From the NCBI RefSeq assembly GCF_026261605.1, contig NZ_CP102486.1:3162001-3226000 (forward strand): a DNA stretch of 64,000 nucleotides, in the 5' to 3' direction. Origin of the DNA: Dechloromonas sp. A34 (lineage in GTDB: Bacteria; Pseudomonadota; Gammaproteobacteria; Burkholderiales; Rhodocyclaceae). The notes beneath the pieces are model-generated. The model was not told the DNA's origin. It made no database searches and saw only the letters and a list, made by a program, of their open reading frames with translations. The stretch's first letter is position 1, and each line of letters starts with the position of its first letter. Made by a program: the position numbers and the translations under genes. This document shows, piece after piece, positions 9,291 to 18,010 of the stretch.

Positions 9291-10865
9291 TCAGTCGGTG
9301 ATTTGAGGTTGCCAGCGGTGCGGCAGCAGGTCGCCGACGCGGCTTGCCGGTTGGGTCGGCAGGCGGGTCAGGACATCCTTCAGGTAAGCCAAAGGCTCGT
9401 GACCATTGAGCTTGGCGGATTGGATCAGGCTCATGATCGCGGCGGCGCGTTTGCCGGCGCGCAAGCTGCCGGCAAATAACCAGTTCTTGCGGCCGAGCGC
9501 GATCGGCCGGATCTGATTCTCGATCCAGTTGTTATCGATCGGCACCTGGCCATCCGTTAGGTAATGCGTCAGCGCCACCCAGCGTTTCAGGCTGTAGTCG
9601 ATCGCCCTGGCGGTCCCCGAGCCATTGGGTACCACCTGTCGTTGCCGGGTCAACCAGGCATGCAATTCATCGGCAATCGGTCGGGCTTTCGCCTCCCGAA
9701 TTCGTCGTCGCTCATCGATGTCGAATCCGGCAGCTTCCTGCTCGACCCCATAGAGTTTGCCGAAACAATCCAGTGCCTCGCCGGCGATCAGGCTCTGCTT
9801 CTGGCTGTGTAGCTCGAAGAACTTGCGCCGGGCATGCGCCATGCAGCCGGCTTCAGTCAACCCATTGGCCAGCAGTGCCTTGTAGCCTGAGTAATCATCG
9901 CAAATCAGTGTGCCGCGCCAGTCACCCAGGAATTCCTGGGCGTGCCTGCCGGCACGGCTTTCAGCAAAGTCATAGATCACCGCCTTGGTCGGCTCGAAGG
10001 CGCCGATGCTGTAGGACCAGAGGTAGGCTCGATGCGTCTTGCCAGCCCCCGGATCAAGCATGGCCACCGGCGTTTCATCGGCATGCAGCACCCGATGCCC
10101 GAGCATCTCATCCTTCAGGGCATCGACCAGGGGCTGGAGTGCCACACCGCATTTCCCTACCCACTGGGCGAGTGTCGATTGCGGAATGGCCAGTCCGGCC
10201 CGACCGAAGATCGCTTCCTGACGATAGAGCGGCAGATGGTCGAGGTATTTGGCAACCAGCACCTGCGCGAGCAAGCCGGTCGTCGGAATACCCTTGTCGA
10301 TAACGTGCGCCGGAACAGGCGCCTGGATCAGCGTTTCGCACTGCCCGCAGACCCACTTGCCACGAATGTGGCGCTCGACGCTGAAGACGCCTGGCGTGTA
10401 ATCGAGCTTCTCGGCCACATCCTCGCCGATGCGCTTCATCGTGCAGCCGCAAGGGCAGACCGTGGATTCAGGCTCATGATGAATGTCGGCACGCGGCAGA
10501 CTCGCCGGCAGCGGCTGGCGTTTGGCCTGGCCTTTCGCCTTCGGTGGCGTCGGCGACAGTTGTGCGAGTTCTTCTTCCATCGCCGCCAGATCGGCATCGA
10601 TGGTTTCCTCGAATAGTTGCGCCTGCTCGACCGGCCAGTGCTCGGTCTTGACCCCGAAGCGCCAGCGCTTGTGCATCGCCAGTTCATGCGTGAGTTTGTC
10701 GATCTTGGCTTGGCGCCAGTCCAACTCGCGGTCTTTCTCGACCAGCAGGCGACGCAGTTCGTCAGCGCTGAGTTGGTCGAGGTGGGTTGGCAAGGACATG
10801 GCCGGCATGATGCCGTCCGCCGCCCGATCTGACCATCGTGGACTTCCCCAATGGTGGACCGTCAA
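9291..10865 (-). CDS. tnpC: IS66 transposase TnpC
   Basis: A 524-residue IS66-family DDE transposase. It has an N-terminal coiled region (SADELRRLLVEKDRELDW), a zinc-ribbon with CPCGC and CGQC pairs, catalytic Asp candidates in VLHADETPVA and LICDDYSGYKA, and the Glu in NNWIENQIRPIALGRKNW. The first Met may not be used; the Met at codon 20 or 23 gives the family-typical N-terminus (MSLPTHLDQLSADELRRLL). It overlaps tnpB by four bases. Confidence 0.95.
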   Translation of the reverse strand: MTVHHWGSPRWSDRAADGIMPAMSLPTHLDQLSADELRRLLVEKDRELDWRQAKIDKLTHELAMHKRWRFGVKTEHWPVEQAQLFEETIDADLAAMEEELAQLSPTPPKAKGQAKRQPLPASLPRADIHHEPESTVCPCGCTMKRIGEDVAEKLDYTPGVFSVERHIRGKWVCGQCETLIQAPVPAHVIDKGIPTTGLLAQVLVAKYLDHLPLYRQEAIFGRAGLAIPQSTLAQWVGKCGVALQPLVDALKDEMLGHRVLHADETPVAMLDPGAGKTHRAYLWSYSIGAFEPTKAVIYDFAESRAGRHAQEFLGDWRGTLICDDYSGYKALLANGLTEAGCMAHARRKFFELHSQKQSLIAGEALDCFGKLYGVEQEAAGFDIDERRRIREAKARPIADELHAWLTRQRQVVPNGSGTARAIDYSLKRWVALTHYLTDGQVPIDNNWIENQIRPIALGRKNWLFAGSLRAGKRAAAIMSLIQSAKLNGHEPLAYLKDVLTRLPTQPASRVGDLLPHRWQPQITD

Positions 10866-11245
10866 ACAATCCGGATCACACCGCCGTCAGCCAGTCGTTC
10901 CCATGGCAGACCGAGGACGAGTGCATCAAACTGCGGCCGGCTGAGCTCGACGCTGCTGTTGCCGTGCCGCCAGCAGAATCGCCCCTGATTGAGCCGACGG
11001 TTCGCTAGCCAGATACCGTATCCATCATGGACCAGCACTTTCATCCGGTTGGCTCGGCGATTGGCAAACAGATAGGCATGGTGGGGTCGGGCTTCGCCAA
11101 ACATCGAGACGACCCGGGCCAGGATCGTCTCGGTCCCCGCCCGCATATCCAGCGGCGTGGTCGATAACCACAGGGCATCGACCCGAATCACCGTAGCCAA
11201 TCTCGCAACCAGGCGGCGCAATCGCTCGCCGCCTGTCCAGGCCAT
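10862..11245 (-). CDS. tnpB: IS66 accessory protein TnpB
   Basis: A 127-residue IS66 Orf2-like protein needed for transposition in IS66-type elements. The diagnostic signature is DALWLSTTPLDMRAGTETIL, followed by HHAYLFANRRANRMKVLVHD and the aromatic GYGIWLANRRLNQGRFCW. It overlaps tnpA upstream by 58 bases and tnpC downstream by 4, the usual IS66 layout. Confidence 0.94.
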   Translation of the reverse strand: MAWTGGERLRRLVARLATVIRVDALWLSTTPLDMRAGTETILARVVSMFGEARPHHAYLFANRRANRMKVLVHDGYGIWLANRRLNQGRFCWRHGNSSVELSRPQFDALVLGLPWERLADGGVIRIV

Positions 11246-11562
11246 TCAATCTTCACCGCCGTGTTGCCACGCCGAACTTCGATCCGAATGTCGGGGATGC
11301 TTGAGACGATGGGTGGCATCGGTACCGGCACAAAGGCGGGTTCTGTGCCGCGCGCCGGTGAAATCGACCGTGCCGGCAGGCTGCGGCTCGGTGGCTCAAT
11401 GCCCCGTTCCCGCATCCAGCGACGGACCTGATTCGCATTGACGCTATTGGCCAACGCAATGCCGGCAACTGAAGCGCCGGCCTCACAACAGGCAGCAATC
11501 ACTGCCTGCTTGAACTCCTCGGGGTGAGTCCGCCTGCGGCGGCTCGGCTTCTTAACTTCCAT
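11188..11562 (-). CDS. tnpA: IS66 accessory protein TnpA
   Basis: A 124-residue helix-turn-helix protein of the IS66 Orf1 family: a basic start (KKPSRRRRTHPEEFKQAVI), then a helix-turn-helix through GASVAGIALANSVNANQVRRW. It presumably binds the element ends. Its C-terminus overlaps tnpB. Confidence 0.9.
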   Translation of the reverse strand: MEVKKPSRRRRTHPEEFKQAVIAACCEAGASVAGIALANSVNANQVRRWMRERGIEPPSRSLPARSISPARGTEPAFVPVPMPPIVSSIPDIRIEVRRGNTAVKIEWPGQAASDCAAWLRDWLR

Positions 11563-11646
11563 CGATCGTGTCCACCATCTTTTTTAGTGGACACTATCTT
11601 CACGGTCTAAGCCGTCAATTCACAGATGAGTTCGCCGGGCGCTTAC

Positions 11647-11843
11647 TGCCAGACGCGCTTGATCTCGGGCACTAACACCTCGTCACGCCGCACTCTCTGA
11701 CTGCGCTGTTCAGGATTGCGCCGCCGAGCGACATGACGCCGGTAGCCCGACGGGGCAATCTGCAATTGCCTGCAGATCGGCTCGACCCCGAAGGCAGCAC
11801 GATGCTCGTCGACGAAAGACCTCAAGACTTGAATCGGCGGTCG
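11647..11843 (-). pseudogene. IS3 transposase orfB, 5' fragment
   Basis: The N-terminal part of IS3 orfB (from [18 protein letters not shown] through [12 protein letters not shown]), cut by the IS66-family element at 11646. The frame is open further upstream to 12023, but homology to OrfB begins near 11843, where it overlaps the end of orfA in the -1 frame as expected for IS3-type frameshift expression. Confidence 0.88.
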
Positions 11844-12145
11844 AGCTCCGCCTGGGCGAAAAACGCGCTGGCAAGCTTGAGTATCTCGTTGGCTTTGCGC
11901 AGCTCTTTGACCTCGCGCTCCAGTTCCTTGACACGCTTCTGGTCCGCCGTGGTCGGCCCTTCGCGCTGGCCGGCATCTCGTTCGTGCTGACGCACCCAGG
12001 TCAGCAGCGTCTGCGGCGTGCAACCGATCTTGACCGCAATGGATTCAACGGCTGACCACAGCGACGGATGATCGGCACGGCTTTCGGCAACCATGCGCAC
12101 GGCGCGCTCACGAAATTCGGGGGAGAACTTAACTGACTTCTTCAT
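11822..12145 (-). CDS. IS3-family OrfA, copy 1
   Basis: A 107-residue helix-turn-helix protein (PF01527 type): [19 protein letters not shown], helix-turn-helix around [20 protein letters not shown], then a leucine-zipper-like coiled coil [20 protein letters not shown]. The protein is the same as in copy 2; one silent base difference (T at 11882 here, G in copy 2) also changes Pro to Thr in the overlapping upstream open frame. Its partner orfB is broken here. Confidence 0.93.
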   Translation of the reverse strand: MKKSVKFSPEFRERAVRMVAESRADHPSLWSAVESIAVKIGCTPQTLLTWVRQHERDAGQREGPTTADQKRVKELEREVKELRKANEILKLASAFFAQAELDRRFKS

Positions 12146-12291
12146 GGCTCTATCTTCTCAAGAGTTAGAGCCTCCACCAAACCCGGGGCGATTCAGGCCT
12201 GGGATGATGAGGTGCCATGAACATGCTTGGACTCAAGCACTTATGATGCCCGAGTGCGGAGACCTGCTAATAGTGCGTGCGGCGCAAAATG

Positions 12292-12906
12292 CTATTTGTA
12301 TTCGCAAGCATTGAGGGTCGCCCCTTCTTCGCAGGGAACCACACCGGAAATAATAGACCAATCGGAATAGACACTTTCCGTTTCGCAGACCAGATTCAGT
12401 TCCTTATTCTTTGCCCGACTTAATACAGTAACTCCGGCCAGCTTAATCGAAGATCCGTGCTGGTCTTCAGATTCATTAACGACGTAGTTAAATGCTCCAT
12501 TTGCAAATGAAATGCTTGTGGAAACAAGGTCTGGGCGGAGGTATTCGTAAAGTTTGAATTGTTCGAGCGAACCAGTTTCCAACGACGGAAATTGAAATTC
12601 TGGTGTTCCATTAAGTTTTCCAAATCGATATTGGAGCGTTACCGCATTTTTCTCCCCCCTGATTACCTTTGAGGTTGCGCATAGCGATACAACCTTGCGC
12701 GACTTTGCAATCTTGCAGGAGAACACCACCTCTTCTCCCCCTTTGCAGTGTGTTTGCGCCGATGCCCCGGAAAAAACAGCGGATAGCATGACAATGGCTG
12801 TTAGTTTAATTCTGTAATCTGAAAGCCAGCTAGCCAGTTTCTTTTTTCCAGACAAAGCAAAATACTTCAGCTCAGTCTCGATATGCCTAGTAACTAAATA
12901 GCCCAT
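12292..12906 (-). CDS. Secreted protein, candidate periplasmic immunity to the LysM T6SS effector
   Basis: A 204-residue protein of no family I recognise. A hydrophobic export segment KLTAIVMLSAVFSGASA ends before QTHCKGG; the N-region ahead of it is unusually long (about 33 residues), but the ATG has a fitting AGGA site. The mature part holds several Cys (in HCKGG, FSCKI, SLCATS, LVCETE, VPCEE and NACEYK), suggesting disulfides in the periplasm. It sits 69 bases after the LysM/VgrG effector gene on the same strand. That place is typical of an immunity gene, and periplasmic location is what would protect against a cell-wall-cutting effector. The function is inferred from context. GC content is lower than in its neighbours, suggesting recent acquisition. 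Confidence 0.6.
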   Translation of the reverse strand: MGYLVTRHIETELKYFALSGKKKLASWLSDYRIKLTAIVMLSAVFSGASAQTHCKGGEEVVFSCKIAKSRKVVSLCATSKVIRGEKNAVTLQYRFGKLNGTPEFQFPSLETGSLEQFKLYEYLRPDLVSTSISFANGAFNYVVNESEDQHGSSIKLAGVTVLSRAKNKELNLVCETESVYSDWSIISGVVPCEEGATLNACEYK

Positions 12907-12975
12907 TGAGATTTCCTAGAGGTGGTTGCCGGAAAACGGCATCGACGCAACTGCAGCGCTAACAGTACAAATGAG

Positions 12976-14561
12976 CTACTTGTCGTGCGCTTTATCGTAA
13001 GTGTTGGGGTCATATAAATCCTCAGTCAGGAAATCGAATTCGTCCTTGAGCAAGACATTCACCCGGCGCTTCTCGTCTGCCGGAAACTCTATCGCACCAA
13101 CATGGCAAAGCTCTTTATTCACCTTGCCATTTTTTTCTACGCTGGGCGCATTGGCGATTGCCTTGAGGGCTTCAAGCTCTTGCTCTGGTTTTTCAAAGCG
13201 GCTGGTAAGACCGAGCTTCTCTTTGCCAACGCGACTTAACAAGGTGACCAACGGTCGGGTCGGCGAAGGGCCTCCGCGCACGGCTCCAGCCAGCACCATG
13301 GCCAAGCCCGTGGCGCTGCGGATGTTCCACAACTGGCAATGCGACAGCACGGGATTGAAGTAATCCTCCACGGCCATTTCCAGTTGAGTATCCTGAAATA
13401 CTGGCAGTTCTCCCGCTGCCTTGAAGGCCGATGCCCAGCCAGGGTAATTAATCTTCCCATCTTTAGGCTTTTCTGCGTAGTCCTCCCACAGATCGATAGG
13501 CGGATACCCTTCCACGTAGGGAATTTTCTGGACGCGCGCGCCGCGTATCTCCTCGTCCGCCTTCAAGGGGTTGTCCGGCTTTTCGTCCTTGTCGGTATCG
13601 GTATTGGCACGCTCTTTCAGTTTTTCCTTGTCCGTCTTCTTGAGCTTGTTCCAATACTGCTGGCCGCTTTTGCCATAGCGATTGTATTGTTCGCCTTCGA
13701 GGCCATCATTGGTGAGCTGGATTAGAGCGACCACGTTGGGAAAGTAGGCTTTGAACTCCCGATCCGTCACTTTGCTTTGCATCCGCGTCAGCAGCTTGCC
13801 TATCCCGCCGCCATCCTGGGTGTATTGGATGTAGCCGTAGGAAAGGCCGATATGCACGATGCGCGAGTAGGAAGTTTCAATGCCTCTCTTTTTGAACTTC
13901 CGGCCGACGAATTCCTGATCGCGGTTTCCCGCCCCAAATACGTCGCTGTTAATTTCGCAAAGCCCAACGGCAGCGACGATCATCTTGCGCTCGTTGCGGG
14001 AAAGCAGCACGCCGCTGGTCTGGACGACATGGGGCGTAGAGTACAAACGGTCACGCAGCTTTTGCAGCACTTCGTCGCGATGCTTGCGCGCTGAGTTCCG
14101 CTGGCTTGCCGTTTGCGCGCTCCCTTCAGCTTTTTTGGGGAAGGCTTGGTTCCGTCGGGAAGCTTTTCTGTCTTCTTTTCTTCTGTGTGATGGGCCGCTT
14201 CAATCGATTCTATTTCGCGCAGCCAGCCCTTCAGCGTGTCTCCCAAACTGTGCCATAGGACGACGCCATGCACATACGCGTCACCGGCTTCGCCCTGGAC
14301 TTCTTTCCAGAATTCGCCGAATTTTGAGGTAATACCGGACGTATCGCCCTGCTTTACTTTGTCCGGAGCTTTTCCCTGATCTACCGGGCGCTTGCCGCCG
14401 TTGGGGTCACGGATGTCCGGGATGCGGAGGCTGGAACCAACAACCAGCTTCTTCGGGTTAACGTCCTTGTTTTCCGATTGGACACCTTCTACAGAGCAGC
14501 GAAAATGGCGTGCGATGCTACTGAAAGTATCGCCAGCGCGAACGGTGTAAATGGTGCTCAC
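12976..14561 (-). CDS. LysM-domain T6SS effector (predicted cell-wall hydrolase), frameshifted
   Basis: One gene read in two frames. The N-terminal part starts at 14561 with a LysM domain (residues 5-48: YTVRAGDTFSSIARHF to SLRIP), which binds peptidoglycan. At about codon 140 the frame is lost at a T6G4 run (plus strand 14131-14140). One extra base there would join TKPSPKK to AEGSAQTASQRNSARK and onward to the 3' frame ending at 12976, giving about 528 residues. The C-terminal half contains GLCEIN, then GLSYGYIQYTQDGGGIGKLL, which resembles lysozyme/chitosanase-like domains of VgrG-linked cell-wall effectors. The ATG overlaps the vgrG1 stop by four bases. Whether the indel is real, a sequencing error or phase variation is open. 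The hydrolase activity is inferred. Confidence 0.72.
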
Positions 14562-17503
14562 GCGTACTCTCCGTTCTGTTTCAATATCTCGATGCGGGTT
14601 ACTTCGCTCGCATCCGCCTCGATGACCTGGGTCAGACCGTCAATGTCCGAGTAGCCTTCGACAAACGTACCGCTCTTCAACCATATCCGATAAGGGCGAT
14701 GCGGCAGTACATAGCCTTCATCATCGGAGAGAAGGTATTGCCGTTCAAAGCCCTTCGTCGGCGTTGCCGTTGGCATGGAAAGGTTGCTTTGCGGGAAGCT
14801 AAGCGCCTTCACGCTCACACTCTTCGGCCCCGTCCAATTCTTCTGACTGGCCTTGAACTCGACCCTCCCCGGCGCATGGACACTGATGTTGCCGCCCTCG
14901 AGCTTCAAATAGGCCCCTTTGGCTGTGGCCAGCAGGTGTTTCTTGGCACTGGCGCTCAGGCTGGCGTCGGTGCTGGCGAGGGTCACTTTCTTGTCGGCCG
15001 CCGCCGTGGTCTTGCCGCTCTGGCTTTGCAGACTGACCTTGCCGCTGGCGGCGTGGAGATGGATGCCGGTTTCGCTGTTGGGTTTGCTCTGGTTGCTGGC
15101 TTTTCCCACCGTAAAAATGGTCAGGCCGTCTTTTACCGCCAGGCTGTGATTGCCCTGGGCGATCAGGTTGGTGTCCTGGCCGCTGGCGATGCTGAGGTTT
15201 TTGCCGGCAACCAGAATGTGGCTCTTTGGGGTGAGTTGGGCGATGCCGCCGGGTGCGGCGAACTGCAGGCGCGGTTCGTTCCAGGCGGGAACGCTGCCGG
15301 TACCGCCCTGGGTGGTTTTGATTTCGCCTTCGCTGCGGCTGATGGCGCCACGGCTGGCCGTGGTGTTCATGACCTCAATGGCGTGTTTGTAGGCTTCGGC
15401 GACCGGGAGCTGGTTGGCGGCCGGATCGCCTTTGAGGGCGGCGTTCTGTTTACCGGCGACCTCGGCCAGGCTCTGCGTCAGGCTGTGCGCAGCTTCGCTC
15501 TGGGCGATCGGTTCGCGGCTGTCGAGCTGGTGACTGCTGGCGCCCGACCTGGCGTCGGCGCTGATCAGCAGGCCACTGCCGGCGCGGAGCGCGGTGGCGG
15601 CCCGGGTGGTGAGTTCGGCGCCATGGCCGCGGTCCTTTTGGCGGGCATTGTCGCTTTGCTGTTTGAGGTGGCCGAGTTGGAGTTGGCTGTGGTGTTCGGT
15701 GGTGGCGAGTTCGATGCGCGATTCGCCGGGGGTATCGTCGAAGACGAGCTGGTTGTAGCCGCCCTGCCCGCTGCGGCTGCTGTCGAGTTGCTGGGTCTTG
15801 ATGCCGGCGAGGCTGGCGCCGTGGGCGTGGTCGCCCGCCTCGCCGGCAAAGAAGGCGGGGGCGTTGGGGCTGGCCTGCTGCGTACCGCTGCCGATCTGGT
15901 TGCCCTGGGCATCGGCCTGGCCCTGGCCGTTGTAGGCGGTGCCGATGATGACCGGGCGGTCGATATTGCCGTTCTGAAAAGCGACGATGACTTCCTGGCC
16001 GGGGCGCGGGGTAAGGTGGCCGCCCCAGTTGGCGCCGGCGACCGGGGTCATGACGCGCAACCAGACGCCGAGGCGGTCGTTGGCCGGGGCGTTGTCATTG
16101 CCGGCGGGATGCGGGCCGCGGCTGGCCGACTGGCTACCGCGTTGCCAGGGGAACTGGACGCGGACGCGCAGGTCGCGATCGGTATGGGTCGGGGTGCCGG
16201 CGCCGAGAACGATGGCGGTCAGGGTGCCGCGTGCGCTAGGCCGCGGGTGAAGGCGCCGGCCGTGGGCGTCCGCCATCAGCGGCCGCCAGGGCATGCTAGC
16301 CGGGATGGCCTGAATCTGGTTGCGATAGAGCTCGACCGCCGGGCTTTCGGCGCTGTTGGAAACACCGGCCGTCAGATTGCCCCCCAAGGGGACTTCTGTC
16401 AGGGCGTTACGGGCCTGGTGGGTGACGGCGGCGATCAGGAAGCGGCGCTGCTCGGCGGCCTGGCGGTCGTGTTGCGGGTGCTCGGCCAAGCTGAACGTGG
16501 TGCCGGGCGCGCCGGTACGGACGGTGCCTTCGCCCCGGTATTGCGTGCGGCGGGCGTCGATAGCCTGGCGCTGGTTGGTGAGCATGCGTTCGCCGTGGGC
16601 GCTGTTCTGCCAGGCGTATTGCCCGGGGTCGTACCAGGCGACGGTGCGCAGGCCGGCGTCACTTTCGCTGCTGCCGGCGCTTTGCGGCCGGGTGGAACGG
16701 CTGCGGTAGTCCCAGCTGGTGGCGTTGAGTTCGCCGGTGTCGATGCGCCGTTGGCCAAGCCAGCGGTCGAGGCTGTCTTCGCTGAGCGTGGCGCCGGCCT
16801 GGGTATAGCGGATGCAGGCCTGTTGGTTGTCGGCAAAGGCGCCGTTGTGGTCGGCGATGACGAGGCAGTGGCTGCCCAGGGTTTCGCCTTCGGCGGTCTG
16901 GTGTTCGAACCAGCAGAAGAGGCCTTCTTCGGCGAGCAGGCGTTTGAGGAAATCGAGATCGCTTTCCTGGTATTGCACGGTCATGCCGCGCTTGGGGTAT
17001 GCGGTGCTGTCGGCCAGATTCCAGCGCCAGGCCGGGGCCAGATGGGCATGACCTTTCCAGTCGGACAGCAACTCGTCGACGATTTCGATGACGCTCTTGT
17101 CCTGGAAGAGGTAGTGGTCGCGGTTGTGGCCGAGGAAGGCGAGCCAGGGTTCGATGATCAGCCGGTAACGGGCGAAGCCGCCATCGGCACCGAGGCGGGT
17201 GGCTTCTGTGATATGGCCGTGGAAGGGGCGTAGCGCTGTGCGGGAAAAACTGGTTTGCAGGTCGAGACGCGCCGCTTGGCCGAGCAAGGCGGTTAGGGAT
17301 TGATGCGCATTGGCGGCAAGGACCGTCAGTTCGATGCGAAATCCGGCATGTTCGGTGACCGGGCCGAGCGCTTCGTCGATGCGGGCGGTTTCGGCCAGCA
17401 AAACATCCGGCCCGGCTGGCGTGGTCAGGGTCAGCAGGCGGGCGTTCTGGTTCCAGCCAGCACCGCCGGCAAGCAGTTCAATGATCTTATCCGTGGCCGC
17501 CAT
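14558..17503 (-). CDS. vgrG: T6SS spike protein VgrG (vgrG1)
   Basis: A spike protein (TssI) that sits on the Hcp tube and carries effectors. The frame opens earlier (17647), but the ATG at 17503 follows a GGGAGG ribosome site and starts MAATDKIIELLAGG, giving 981 residues. Order: gp27-like module (to about residue 330), gp5 OB-fold with GVWLRVMTPVAGANWGG and PGQEVIVAFQNGNIDRPVI (about 440-530), then the DUF2345 beta-helix (SGQDTNLIAQGNHSLAV) and a C-terminal extension with PYRIWLKSGTFVEGYSDIDG. That extension resembles the small beta domains that dock cargo. It is followed with a 4-base overlap by the LysM effector, its likely cargo. Confidence 0.95.
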   Translation of the reverse strand: MAATDKIIELLAGGAGWNQNARLLTLTTPAGPDVLLAETARIDEALGPVTEHAGFRIELTVLAANAHQSLTALLGQAARLDLQTSFSRTALRPFHGHITEATRLGADGGFARYRLIIEPWLAFLGHNRDHYLFQDKSVIEIVDELLSDWKGHAHLAPAWRWNLADSTAYPKRGMTVQYQESDLDFLKRLLAEEGLFCWFEHQTAEGETLGSHCLVIADHNGAFADNQQACIRYTQAGATLSEDSLDRWLGQRRIDTGELNATSWDYRSRSTRPQSAGSSESDAGLRTVAWYDPGQYAWQNSAHGERMLTNQRQAIDARRTQYRGEGTVRTGAPGTTFSLAEHPQHDRQAAEQRRFLIAAVTHQARNALTEVPLGGNLTAGVSNSAESPAVELYRNQIQAIPASMPWRPLMADAHGRRLHPRPSARGTLTAIVLGAGTPTHTDRDLRVRVQFPWQRGSQSASRGPHPAGNDNAPANDRLGVWLRVMTPVAGANWGGHLTPRPGQEVIVAFQNGNIDRPVIIGTAYNGQGQADAQGNQIGSGTQQASPNAPAFFAGEAGDHAHGASLAGIKTQQLDSSRSGQGGYNQLVFDDTPGESRIELATTEHHSQLQLGHLKQQSDNARQKDRGHGAELTTRAATALRAGSGLLISADARSGASSHQLDSREPIAQSEAAHSLTQSLAEVAGKQNAALKGDPAANQLPVAEAYKHAIEVMNTTASRGAISRSEGEIKTTQGGTGSVPAWNEPRLQFAAPGGIAQLTPKSHILVAGKNLSIASGQDTNLIAQGNHSLAVKDGLTIFTVGKASNQSKPNSETGIHLHAASGKVSLQSQSGKTTAAADKKVTLASTDASLSASAKKHLLATAKGAYLKLEGGNISVHAPGRVEFKASQKNWTGPKSVSVKALSFPQSNLSMPTATPTKGFERQYLLSDDEGYVLPHRPYRIWLKSGTFVEGYSDIDGLTQVIEADASEVTRIEILKQNGEYA

Positions 17504-17507
17504 GACT

Positions 17508-17981
17508 TTAGTAGACCTCCCAGAAGTGAACTTCCAGCGGATGCTTTCCCTGGGCGGCAATGCAGGCGGCGGCAGCGTTGCGCCCGTCGAGCAGGGCAAT
17601 CGAACCGCCGGCCGGCCCGCTTCCCTGAATGAAGGCAACGATGCCACGCCGGCCGAAGAGCTGTTCGGCTACTCCGCCCAAGCCAGCGTCGACGGACAGG
17701 ATTTCGGGGGCCTTATGGTGCGCACCGAGCCAATCGGCCAAACGGTTGGCGCCGTTTTGCACCTTGCGCCCGGCGAGCGGCCCGGCTTCGATCCTGAGCG
17801 GCCCGCTCAACGGCACACCGGCCGAAAGCAGCCCCAGGCTGGTCAACACGGCGCCGTTGCGGGCATAGGCCGGCGTGCCACCGTACGCGGACCAGCCCAG
17901 CGCTTCCAGCAAGGCGGCCGGCGCGAGGGCGGCGTAGCGTCGATAGGCGGCAGCGAGCGTGACGTAGTTCAGGTTGAGCAT
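17508..17981 (-). CDS. Tae4-fold protein without the catalytic Cys and His
   Basis: A 157-residue protein with GGAGGG ribosome site, between clpV (29 bases upstream) and vgrG1. Its pattern follows T6SS amidase effector 4 (Tae4): RNGAVLTSLGLLSAGVPL lines up with the NxCAIRxSxALxxAGVP block, FGRRGIVAF with FxGRKGIIVF, and GGSIALLDG with GHxxLWDG. At the catalytic Cys position there is Gly43, and at the catalytic His position Ser127. It should therefore not cut peptidoglycan. It may be a pseudo-enzyme used as adaptor, immunity-like decoy or structural part. The homology is by eye and the role unknown; no neighbouring Tai4 immunity gene is seen, as expected if it is not toxic. Confidence 0.6.
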   Translation of the reverse strand: MLNLNYVTLAAAYRRYAALAPAALLEALGWSAYGGTPAYARNGAVLTSLGLLSAGVPLSGPLRIEAGPLAGRKVQNGANRLADWLGAHHKAPEILSVDAGLGGVAEQLFGRRGIVAFIQGSGPAGGSIALLDGRNAAAACIAAQGKHPLEVHFWEVY

Positions 17982-18010
17982 GCTTGACCCTCCGGAAAGA
18001 TTGCTGCCAA

